Below, piece by piece: positions 1 through 6,097 of a stretch of DNA of 25,810 nt (position 1 is the stretch's first letter; every line of letters begins with the position of its first letter). The stretch spans positions 18,542-44,351 of IMG/VR virus record IMGVR_UViG_3300008110_000683; one strand, given 5' to 3'. The stretch comes from a virus. The notes beneath the pieces are model-generated. The model was not told the origin of the DNA. It worked only from the letters and a program-made list of their open reading frames with translations, and did not search any database. The position numbers were made by a program, and so were the translations under genes.

Positions 1-81
1 CCGTAGGATTGAGGTAACTTTAGTCGCTATACCCATAGTGTAGAAAGACGAAGCTCGGTCGCAGAAGCAAAAAACGTAAAC

Positions 82-114
82 GCAAACGACGAACAGTTCG
101 CATTGGCAGCCTAA
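82..114 (+). other. tmRNA proteolysis-tag reading frame (ANDEQFALAA, stop)
   Basis: Ten codons from the resume codon GCA to TAA. The terminal ALAA is the recognition end used by ClpXP and related proteases in most bacteria. The tag resembles beta- and gammaproteobacterial tags (E. coli ANDENYALAA) more than cyanobacterial ones, which usually end in PVAA. Confidence 0.85.
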
Positions 115-131
115 ACACTGCCTAGGGTTTC

Positions 132-162
132 GGTTGGTTTCCTCGTAACAGAATAACCAACC
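132..162 (+). other. Perfect 8-bp stem-loop at the end of the tmRNA piece
   Basis: GGTTGGTT (132-139) pairs exactly with AACCAACC (155-162) around a 15-base loop. It follows the H5-like hairpin by nine bases and precedes an AT-rich spacer. It may be the terminal structure or processing signal of the coding piece. There is no T-run after it, so it is not a typical intrinsic terminator. Confidence 0.6.
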
Positions 163-163
163 T

Positions 164-171
164 AATAAATA
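164..171 (+). promoter_or_regulatory. Candidate T4-type late promoter (AATAAATA)
   Basis: AATAAATA matches the NATAAATA form of the T4-family late promoter and sits 24 bases before the start codon at 196, a plausible short leader for the adhesin-like gene. The motif is easily met by chance in AT-rich DNA, so its position between genes is the main support. Confidence 0.4.
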
Positions 172-195
172 TAAAATAACTATTAAAGTAAAAAA

Positions 196-1278
196 ATGCC
201 AATTCCCGCATCAGGTCCAATATTTTTAGGTCACGAACTTAAGGATGCAAACTATCCGAATAGTTCTATATCTAATTATACCAGAAATACTACTGCATCA
301 GAATCTAGATTAGTTACCGCCACAGGCGATACCACAAATCCAAATCCATATGGTGGACTAGCGGTAGGAATAAATGATGACGATATTCGACGTTTGGCTG
401 GTCCTAGTTTTGTAAATTCTGGCACTACAATAAGTTTTTTAGATTTTAGAGGAAAAGATTCCGTAAAGACTATATCGTATGAACCAACGTCAATCGTATA
501 TTTGTACAACATAAACTTAAGACAATACGGAATAGATAATGGATGGGATCAATATTCCACTTTAAAAGTTAAATTTAATCAAAATGTATACATACTATCT
601 ACAAATCGCGCAAATCCGGCAATATCAGTTAGAGGTAGTTTTCCAAAAGGCGTGATGCTTGATATTGGCGGAAAAGTAATAGGAAAAGGTGGCCGAGGTT
701 CATCCAACAATAGCGGAGGGCATTTTTTAGGCGCTACTGATGGCGGTCACGCCATTGAAGTTAAAATAGATAAGGTTGGATCGTATCAACCAAAACTTGC
801 TCTATATGTTCGTTCCGGTGCTGTCATAGGTGGCGGTGGGGGTGGCGGTGGATATGGAGGCATGGGGTGGGATTATCATTTTGGTTATGGAGGACCTCAG
901 GGAGGTGGGTGTGGCGGCGGCGGTGCCGGATTTGGTGAAAGAGGGGTATATGGTAATTGCTCAAGAGGTCACATAGGAGATGCTAGCCCCGCAGGATTAG
1001 ACACTCCAGGTGCTGGCGCCGGCGCTGGTAACGGCGGTGGCTATGGCGGCGACGCATGGGGCGGCGCCGGGGGGGCAGGTGGCGCATTAGGAGAGGACGG
1101 CGGGGTGGGTCAACACACATGGTTTGGTAACTATAATCAAGCAGGTGGATCTATATCAAATCCTGGGGCTTTTCTAGGTGGAGCTGGGCAGGCAGGCGGC
1201 GGCATTGCAGGATTGGCCCATGTTGAAGGTTCGATTAGCAGTTTTACTTCAGTTGCAGATACAACGTATTGGAGTTAA
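196..1278 (+). CDS. Tail-fibre or adhesin-like virion protein with glycine-rich C-terminus
   Basis: 360 residues. The N-terminal segment (about 1-90: PIPASGPI, then DDDIRRLAG, then ISFLDFRGK) follows a pattern I recall from many phage minor tail and fibre proteins, in which an ISL-LAG-like stretch is followed by ISMSDFYGKS. The middle (about 100-210) includes a GGHAI-type segment seen in phage receptor-binding proteins. Residues 212-345 are extremely rich in glycine, with runs of up to eight, like the glycine-rich motifs of gp38-type adhesins of T2-like and S16-like phages, which form the receptor-binding tip. The glycine region is clearly more GC-rich than the surrounding DNA. The Shine-Dalgarno sequence is weak. 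The next gene starts two bases after the stop, so the two are probably co-translated. A role at the fibre tip is inference from composition and placement. Confidence 0.6.
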   Translation: MPIPASGPIFLGHELKDANYPNSSISNYTRNTTASESRLVTATGDTTNPNPYGGLAVGINDDDIRRLAGPSFVNSGTTISFLDFRGKDSVKTISYEPTSIVYLYNINLRQYGIDNGWDQYSTLKVKFNQNVYILSTNRANPAISVRGSFPKGVMLDIGGKVIGKGGRGSSNNSGGHFLGATDGGHAIEVKIDKVGSYQPKLALYVRSGAVIGGGGGGGGYGGMGWDYHFGYGGPQGGGCGGGGAGFGERGVYGNCSRGHIGDASPAGLDTPGAGAGAGNGGGYGGDAWGGAGGAGGALGEDGGVGQHTWFGNYNQAGGSISNPGAFLGGAGQAGGGIAGLAHVEGSISSFTSVADTTYWS

Positions 1279-1279
1279 T

Positions 1280-2260
1280 ATGGCAACAAATTATCAATTA
1301 GCAAAAAGTACGTGGATCGGTTCAGGCATGCGTGGCAAATTCTTAAAGTCCCCTAGTAGATCTAAAGGTAGTTTGGGAATTAGAATGCGACCACCCGGTC
1401 ACGACGCAGCGAGCATATTACGTAAAACTGTTTCTTGGGGTTCGGCGGGGAATTATACTAGATTTGAAAGTCTTGCATCCGGCAACGGGGATGATGGTTT
1501 TTTCTTTTTACCATATCCTCATTTTGATTTTTGGTTTATGGGGGCAAATCAAAAATATGTTGCAGATAGCTCAGGTAGACATGTAAGTGGCGGAATGTGT
1601 ATTAGTACAAATGGTGTTTTTTCCTTTGGCGGCGGAGGAACAACTTCATACAGCGTAGGATCTGCCGGATCTACCGCTTTTAACTATAAAACTACGGAAG
1701 GTAGAGTACCAGGTACAAATGCTGCCGGTACATCTGCTAATTGGCAGGAAACAACTGCAAAATACCCTTCAATATTTCTTGGCGGCAAGGACAATGATTA
1801 CAATATAAATCCATCATCCGGGGGAGATCTTGCAGGGATAGGATATGGTATATGTTATTATCCAGACCCTAGTTTAAGATATGTTAGAGTACAACTTAGA
1901 ACAAGAGATTATAGCAACGATGCTCAGGTACTTTTGGTGGAAATAATACTTTGGAATACCATGGGATACTATTATGATCAAGCTACAGATTATTATTCCC
2001 ACCAATTTGATATACGATGGGGGTTACAAGGAGTATATGGTATATCTGCAACCCAGTCACTTTCTACTAGACTTCAATCTGGACTTAGAATAGAATATCC
2101 CGGAAGTACTTATGCAGTTACTGCATTACCTGATCCTACTAGTACTTGGGCAGGATCAACTAGTCAATCAGTAGTTTGTGTAGGTGGGCAAGACGGACTT
2201 AATTGGTCAGTGTTTCCTGGATATACTGTAGAAGGCGAAACTTGGGGACAGGGTTTTTAA
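1280..2260 (+). CDS. Putative virion structural protein, fibre-associated
   Basis: 326 residues, starting with MATNYQLAK. I chose the ATG at 1280 rather than an upstream in-frame ATG at 1178 because GGAG lies five bases before 1280, the gene then follows the previous stop directly, and the extra 34 residues would overlap the adhesin gene heavily. Residues 90-130 contain a segment ending in STNGVFSFGGG, a pattern found in extracellular and phage beta-structured proteins that display a folded sandwich domain. The rest is rich in Gly, Ser, Thr and Tyr and looks beta-structured, with no membrane segment and no catalytic motif I recognise. Being paired with the glycine-rich adhesin, it is probably another tail-fibre or capsid-surface component. 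Function is not established from sequence. Confidence 0.5.
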   Translation: MATNYQLAKSTWIGSGMRGKFLKSPSRSKGSLGIRMRPPGHDAASILRKTVSWGSAGNYTRFESLASGNGDDGFFFLPYPHFDFWFMGANQKYVADSSGRHVSGGMCISTNGVFSFGGGGTTSYSVGSAGSTAFNYKTTEGRVPGTNAAGTSANWQETTAKYPSIFLGGKDNDYNINPSSGGDLAGIGYGICYYPDPSLRYVRVQLRTRDYSNDAQVLLVEIILWNTMGYYYDQATDYYSHQFDIRWGLQGVYGISATQSLSTRLQSGLRIEYPGSTYAVTALPDPTSTWAGSTSQSVVCVGGQDGLNWSVFPGYTVEGETWGQGF

Positions 2261-2272
2261 ATTTTTGAGGTT

Positions 2273-2306
2273 TGTTTAGTTCCTCTTAAAAACTAAACAT
2301 TTTATT
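2273..2306 (+). terminator. Hairpin after the fibre genes, possible terminator
   Basis: TGTTTAGTT (2273-2281) and AACTAAACA (2291-2299) form a nine-base-pair AT-rich stem around a loop reading CCTCTTAAA, followed by TTTTATT. It lies between the fibre gene stop and the outer-membrane-protein gene. The low GC content makes it a weak intrinsic terminator. A very similar hairpin closes the next gene. Confidence 0.5.
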
Positions 2307-2323
2307 AATAAAAGGAGTTTAAC

Positions 2324-2533
2324 TTGAAGAAAATTATTAGTGCAACTTTGGTTGCTTTTGCATTTGCAGCATCCGCTGCTGATTATTTTAGTGTTGATGT
2401 TGATGCTGTTAAAGATCAAACCTCAGGTGTTATGAGTACTGCTCAATACATTCGTGCAGGTAAAGAACTAAGCGGTATTCAATTAGGCGTACAAGGTCGA
2501 ACTGCAGTATCACATACTGGCGGGCATGCTTAG
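2324..2533 (+). CDS. Outer-membrane beta-barrel protein, N-terminal fragment (frameshifted gene)
   Basis: 69 residues from a TTG start with a strong AAAGGAG six bases upstream (2311-2317). Residues 1-19 form a clear Sec signal peptide: Lys-Lys, a hydrophobic core and ASA-A before the likely cleavage site. The mature part (DYFSVDVDAV and on) has the alternating pattern of beta-strands. The frame ends just after SHTGG, while the next frame, shifted by +1 base, continues the same kind of protein from MLSSLEV. Deleting one base near 2520-2525 would restore a single protein of about 180 residues. This may be a real mutation, a sequence error or a recoding site. Codon choice is more GC-rich than in most neighbours. 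An outer-membrane protein carried by a phage suggests a moron that changes the host surface, but this is inference. Confidence 0.6.
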   Translation: MKKIISATLVAFAFAASAADYFSVDVDAVKDQTSGVMSTAQYIRAGKELSGIQLGVQGRTAVSHTGGHA

Positions 2534-2867
2534 TAGTCTAGAAGTTACTGGAGGTAAAGCTGTTAGCATCTTTACACCATTTGTCGGTGTTGGATTTGAC
2601 AACGGCGCTAACGGTGCCCGTGGCGCAAATTACCAATATGGTCTATTGGGGGCAACCACCGGTTTTAAAGCAGGCCCAGGCTTTGCTTTGGCAGGTGTTA
2701 AAACACGTGTAGGCACAACTGCAGCAACAGAGACAAAACAATCTGTTGTATTTGGTACTTACAGCATTCCTGTTGTTAAGAACGTTGCATTGAATATTAA
2801 TGCAAGCAAGAGCTATCAAGACATTCAAGAGAATGCTTGGGGCCTTGGTCTTAATGTTGGGTTTTAA
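2526..2867 (+). CDS. Outer-membrane beta-barrel protein, C-terminal fragment (frameshifted gene)
   Basis: 113 residues. It overlaps the end of the N-terminal fragment and continues it in the +1 frame. The sequence alternates small or polar and hydrophobic residues in strands (VSIFTPFVGVGFD, YGLLGATTGFKAG, FALAGVKTRVG) and ends in GLNVGF. A C-terminal phenylalanine after alternating hydrophobics is the signature read by the BAM outer-membrane insertion machinery. It has no signal peptide and no separate Shine-Dalgarno sequence, so it is unlikely to be a gene of its own; it is best read as the remainder of the gene that starts at 2324. The family is not recognised beyond small porin-like outer-membrane barrels. 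A hairpin follows the stop at 2884. Confidence 0.6.
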   Translation: MLSSLEVTGGKAVSIFTPFVGVGFDNGANGARGANYQYGLLGATTGFKAGPGFALAGVKTRVGTTAATETKQSVVFGTYSIPVVKNVALNINASKSYQDIQENAWGLGLNVGF

Positions 2868-2883
2868 TTAAGTAGGTTTTTTA

Positions 2884-2917
2884 CTAGTTCTTCCTTTAAA
2901 AAGAACTAGGCTTTATT
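2884..2917 (+). terminator. Hairpin after the outer-membrane-protein gene, possible terminator
   Basis: CTAGTTCTT (2884-2892) and AAGAACTAG (2901-2909) form a perfect nine-base-pair stem around the loop CCTTTAAA, followed by GCTTTATT. Its layout copies the hairpin at 2273-2299, so the outer-membrane-protein gene is bracketed by two near-equivalent structures. The T tract is short, so termination may be partial. Confidence 0.55.
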
Positions 2918-2933
2918 ATTAATTGGAAAAATT

Positions 2934-3530
2934 ATGTCTTTTAAAACGAATCTATACGAGGTAGTCAGAAATGTAATTTCTGACGACTTGATACAACATT
3001 TAGATATTCAATTTGAATTACTAAAAAAAATAAAATATTTGACCGAAGGTAAAGATGAGCGTAATCTATATGAATATGCGGATTCTCAAATAGCAAAAAG
3101 CTTTTCATATTATTCTGCCCTTCCATTTGAAGCTTTATCGTTGGAGCTTCAACCATTAATGGAAGAAGTTACTGACAAAAAATTATATCCAACCTACACA
3201 TATGCGAGAATTTATTATAACGGTGCAGAGATGGCAGAACACACCGATAGACCAAGTTGCGAATATTCTTGTACATTAAATATTTCTAACGATCCTGAAC
3301 CATGGGATATTTGGTTTGAGGATTTAGAAAAGAAAAGATTTCCCGTCTCATTGCATCCAGGCGATCTTATAGTTTACAAAGGTGATATACTTAACCATTG
3401 GCGCTTACCTTACGAGGGCAATAGACAAACTCAAGCATTCCTTCACTATGTAGATAAATTTGGAAACCATCGAGATTATAAATGGGATCATAGAGTTTAT
3501 CTTGGATTACCTTCGGACTATAAAAGATGA
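2934..3530 (+). CDS. 2-oxoglutarate/Fe(II)-dependent oxygenase
   Basis: 198 residues. The double-stranded beta-helix oxygenase signature is visible: His103-Thr-Asp105 as the HxD iron ligands, His155 as the distal iron ligand (after GDLIVYKGD, 143-151) and Arg164 nine residues later to bind the 2-oxoglutarate carboxylate. The family hydroxylates or otherwise oxidises a protein or small-molecule substrate using O2 and 2-oxoglutarate; prolyl-4-hydroxylase-like members are common in T4-like phages of aquatic bacteria. The substrate cannot be told from sequence. The gene opens the metabolic cassette, and its TGA stop overlaps the ATG of the halogenase gene by four bases (ATGA), so the two are probably translationally coupled. 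An action on a product or partner of the halogenase is possible but unproven. Confidence 0.82.
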   Translation: MSFKTNLYEVVRNVISDDLIQHLDIQFELLKKIKYLTEGKDERNLYEYADSQIAKSFSYYSALPFEALSLELQPLMEEVTDKKLYPTYTYARIYYNGAEMAEHTDRPSCEYSCTLNISNDPEPWDIWFEDLEKKRFPVSLHPGDLIVYKGDILNHWRLPYEGNRQTQAFLHYVDKFGNHRDYKWDHRVYLGLPSDYKR

Positions 3531-5068
3531 GTACATATCCTCCCGGATATATTCTTCCCGATCTAAATCAAATTAAAAAAATTATTATATTAGGCGGAGG
3601 AACCAGCGGATGGTTGTCTGCACTAATCCTATCTAAAAAATTAAGAAATCCAATTGAAATAGTTTTAATAGAGGATGTAACAGCAGGTCCTATTGGTGTC
3701 GGTGAAGGCACTCAACCTATAACAGCAAATACCTTGGCTAATTGCGGGATACCATTACTAGAATGGATGAAGTCTAGTAAAGCAACTTATAAGATGGGGG
3801 TAGAATTAGTAGGTTGGTCAGATAACTCATATTTTGTGGATAATGATTATATACAAAATAGTATTTTATTTAAAAATGTATTTAAATCTGTATATTTTAC
3901 AGACAAACCATATACCGATTTTTTAAAACATAATTATGTTTATAAATTTGCAAAAGATAATTTAAGTCCAAAATTAAATGGGAATCTTGATTTAAATTTT
4001 AATGTAGGCCCTACGGAAATAGGTGCAGTACATTTTTCTGCGTATGATATACTAGAGACAATTAAAAATCATCTCCCTTATGTGAAACATATAGATGCAA
4101 AAATTATAGAAGTTGAAACTACAGAAAAGGGCATATCTAAATTAATAGATGAAACTGGGCAGGAATATACTGCAGATTTATATTTAGATTGTTCTGGATT
4201 TAAGAGTTTATTATTAGATAAAGTAACAGAATCAGATAATTATGAATCATATAGCCCATGGCTTTTTAATGATCGATCTGTAGTAATACAAACACAATAT
4301 AAAGACCCAAAACAGGAATGTCATCCATACACTAAAGCCACTGCTATGAATTCGGGGTGGGCATTTAAAATACCTATATTTACTAGAATAGGTAATGGTT
4401 ATGTATACAGTAGTAAATATATTTCAGATGCAGATGCAGAAAAAGAATTAAGAGAACATCTAAATGAATGGGAAAGTCCTGCAAAATTTATAGACATGAA
4501 ATGCGGAAGACATAAAACTATAGCATCGAAAAATGTATGTGCCATAGGTTTAAGTGCAGGATTTATAGAACCGTTAGAAGCAACTACTTTGTCATTTACC
4601 ACTCTTTTAACCAATCATTTAGTATTCGGTCTAAACAGACAAAATAATATTTGGACAGAAAATTTAATGTATGAAATTAATAAAGAGTTTGGTGACACGA
4701 TTAATGAATTTTTTACTTTTGTCTGGTCTCATTATTATTTTTCAACTAAAAACGATACTGAATATTGGAAAGACATTAGAAAATTAACAATTGACGATTT
4801 GCCAGAAAATATAAAATTGCATCTATTAGACTATTATCCTTTATGTACAGATTTTTTATTTACAGATCTTAATAAACATTTTTCGTCTACTCAATGGTTT
4901 TCTGTAATAAATTCTGCAGATGCATATAAAGGATCTTCTACAAGTTTAACAAAAGAAGAACAAGAATATTGCAAATACTCATTACGTCTTCAAGAAAATA
5001 AATACAAAATTGCTAAAGAATTTTGTATGAATCATTACGAATATTTACAACAATGGTATAACACATGA
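3527..5068 (+). CDS. Flavin-dependent halogenase, tryptophan-halogenase family
   Basis: 513 residues, the usual length for this family. An N-terminal FAD-binding GGGTSGW (23-29) is followed by GVGEGT (57-62). Lys89 in ATYKMGV matches the catalytic lysine (Lys79 of PrnA) that handles HOCl, and GFIEPLEAT (345-353) matches the segment holding the conserved glutamate. The family fingerprint WxWxIP reads WAFKIP (278-283), with Phe for the second Trp. GYVYSSKYIS (291-300) is also characteristic. The enzyme uses reduced FAD, O2 and halide to halogenate an aromatic or indole-type substrate; a separate flavin reductase, not seen here, must supply FADH2. A cyanophage member of the family (VirX1) is known to be active, with a preference for iodide. 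Both ends overlap neighbouring genes by ATGA. Substrate and halide are unknown. Confidence 0.88.
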   Translation: MSTYPPGYILPDLNQIKKIIILGGGTSGWLSALILSKKLRNPIEIVLIEDVTAGPIGVGEGTQPITANTLANCGIPLLEWMKSSKATYKMGVELVGWSDNSYFVDNDYIQNSILFKNVFKSVYFTDKPYTDFLKHNYVYKFAKDNLSPKLNGNLDLNFNVGPTEIGAVHFSAYDILETIKNHLPYVKHIDAKIIEVETTEKGISKLIDETGQEYTADLYLDCSGFKSLLLDKVTESDNYESYSPWLFNDRSVVIQTQYKDPKQECHPYTKATAMNSGWAFKIPIFTRIGNGYVYSSKYISDADAEKELREHLNEWESPAKFIDMKCGRHKTIASKNVCAIGLSAGFIEPLEATTLSFTTLLTNHLVFGLNRQNNIWTENLMYEINKEFGDTINEFFTFVWSHYYFSTKNDTEYWKDIRKLTIDDLPENIKLHLLDYYPLCTDFLFTDLNKHFSSTQWFSVINSADAYKGSSTSLTKEEQEYCKYSLRLQENKYKIAKEFCMNHYEYLQQWYNT

Positions 5069-5430
5069 CTACATTAAAAGAACTAACCTCAGAAAAACAT
5101 AGAGAAGCTGAAACACAGCCTTTTCTTAAATCTATATTTGCTGGAAATGTGGATAGGAAAAAATATTCAGAATATCTATATCAATTATTAATTGTTTATA
5201 ATGTCTTGGAAAATAAAGCAGACGATTTTAAATTGTTTGAAGGTATAGAAGATATTAAACGAGCTAAACAAATAGAATTGGATTGGGTTGAACTTGCAAG
5301 AAACGACCCAATACCTAGACTAAATGCATCTACTATAAATTACTGTACATATCTAAACGAATTAACCGATAAAGATAAAATAATGGCTCATGTATATGTT
5401 AGACACATGGGCGATTTATTCAATGATTGA
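5065..5430 (+). CDS. Heme oxygenase, C-terminally truncated
   Basis: 121 residues, against roughly 200-240 for complete bacterial and cyanophage enzymes. The N-terminal LKELTSEKHREAE carries the proximal heme ligand His12 in its usual setting, and the chain reads as a good family member up to MAHVYVRHMGDLF (about 107-119). That segment is the start of the distal helix, normally followed by GGQ and about 90 more residues. Here the frame ends with ND and a stop, and the bilin reductase starts eight bases before the end. Complete heme oxygenases open heme to biliverdin, iron and CO using ferredoxin, so this gene would supply the substrate of the next enzyme. Whether the half-length protein is active alone, pairs with another protein or is degenerate cannot be told. 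ATGA overlap with the halogenase gene. Confidence 0.85.
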   Translation: MTTLKELTSEKHREAETQPFLKSIFAGNVDRKKYSEYLYQLLIVYNVLENKADDFKLFEGIEDIKRAKQIELDWVELARNDPIPRLNASTINYCTYLNELTDKDKIMAHVYVRHMGDLFND

Positions 5431-6097
5431 AATATTCCCACAAGCAAAAGAACTATCCAATAAAATTATTTCCAAGTTACAGCGATATACTATTGACGAA
5501 ATAGATTTAAAATATCACCATAATGATTTGAATTTTACTTGGGAAAATTATCTTTGGACAGATAAAAACTTTCGTCGCGCGCATGTAGAAATTGTGGACG
5601 CGTCAGAATCTAAAAAGATGTGGGTTATGCATATGTGTATCTTCCCTCATTATAACTGTCCCGATCCTATATTTGGTTTTGATATTGTATGCGGTAAAAA
5701 TAAAATTACCGGAGCATTTCATGATTTTTCTATTAGCGGAGAATCACAAATGAACAAATGGTATCGTAATAAGATGTCGGAAATTGAATGGAATAAGCCG
5801 AGGGAATTGCCAGATTGGGCAAAGCGTATTTTTAGTCCAAATATGTTAGCCGCGGGTAATATTCAGACACAAGAAGAATTAGATCAACTATTTAAAACAG
5901 TTATTGACAATCTAGATTATTACCTTTATAATGTAGGTGTGCCCTATAGTAATAGGGATTATAAAGAACAACATAACAATTATTGTAGAAATCAAAAAAT
6001 GAACCCGCATACACCTGCAATGATGATTAACTTTGGAATTGAAAAAGAAACATTTATGAAATTCATGGATGACGTACTTTTCGTAGAAACCGCATGA
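5423..6097 (+). CDS. Ferredoxin-dependent bilin reductase (PcyA/PebS/PcyX family)
   Basis: 224 residues from the ATG at 5423; an upstream in-frame ATG at 5390 would lie deep inside the heme oxygenase gene. Family residues are present. AHVEI (53-57) gives His54 and Glu56, matching PcyA His74 and Glu76; His70 (WVMH) matches His88; Asp87 in PIFGFDIVC matches the catalytic Asp105, with the same 17-residue spacing. The C-terminal block (YCRNQ at 187-191, then FMKFMDDVLF at 211-220) also fits. These enzymes reduce biliverdin with electrons from ferredoxin to phycocyanobilin or phycoerythrobilin. PcyX-type phage members, described from viral metagenomes and thought to come from phages of non-cyanobacterial hosts, make phycoerythrobilin. 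I cannot assign the exact product. It overlaps the truncated heme oxygenase by eight bases and gp33 by four. Confidence 0.85.
   Translation: MIEIFPQAKELSNKIISKLQRYTIDEIDLKYHHNDLNFTWENYLWTDKNFRRAHVEIVDASESKKMWVMHMCIFPHYNCPDPIFGFDIVCGKNKITGAFHDFSISGESQMNKWYRNKMSEIEWNKPRELPDWAKRIFSPNMLAAGNIQTQEELDQLFKTVIDNLDYYLYNVGVPYSNRDYKEQHNNYCRNQKMNPHTPAMMINFGIEKETFMKFMDDVLFVETA

Larger units (their letters stand above)
1..163 (+). ncRNA. ssrA: tmRNA (ssrA), tag-encoding piece, 5' end cut by window
   Basis: tmRNA rescues stalled ribosomes and adds a degradation tag to the unfinished protein. A resume codon GCA at 82-84 opens a frame reading ANDEQFALAA and then TAA (82-114), the tag type ending in ALAA. The bases before it (GTAAAC then GCA) keep the U at -5 and A at -4 seen in E. 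coli tmRNA. A hairpin, GGCAG (105-109) with CTGCC (118-122), carries the stop codon in its loop, as helix H5 does. GGATTGAGG at 6-14 resembles the conserved GGATTCGACGG near the tmRNA 5' end; if so, the resume codon falls at about nucleotide 89, close to 90 in E. coli, and the 5' end lies about 7 bases outside the window. Only 81 bases separate the tag stop from the next gene, with no pseudoknot series and no T-arm or CCA end. I infer a permuted, two-piece tmRNA with its acceptor half upstream. I could not fold PK1 convincingly. Confidence 0.82.

Noticed and set aside
1226-1234. GGTTCGATT, a T-arm-like sequence that could be the 3' half of a one-piece tmRNA
   Set aside because: It lies over 1 kb from the tag, inside the reading frame of the adhesin gene, with no acceptor stem or CCA nearby.
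1178-1279. Upstream in-frame ATG extending the second fibre gene by 34 residues
   Set aside because: It overlaps the glycine-rich gene in another frame, while ATG 1280 has GGAG at proper spacing.
5390-5422. Earlier start for the bilin reductase
   Set aside because: The extra 11 residues read the heme oxygenase distal-helix codons in another frame and do not resemble the family; the ATG at 5423 gives normal length.
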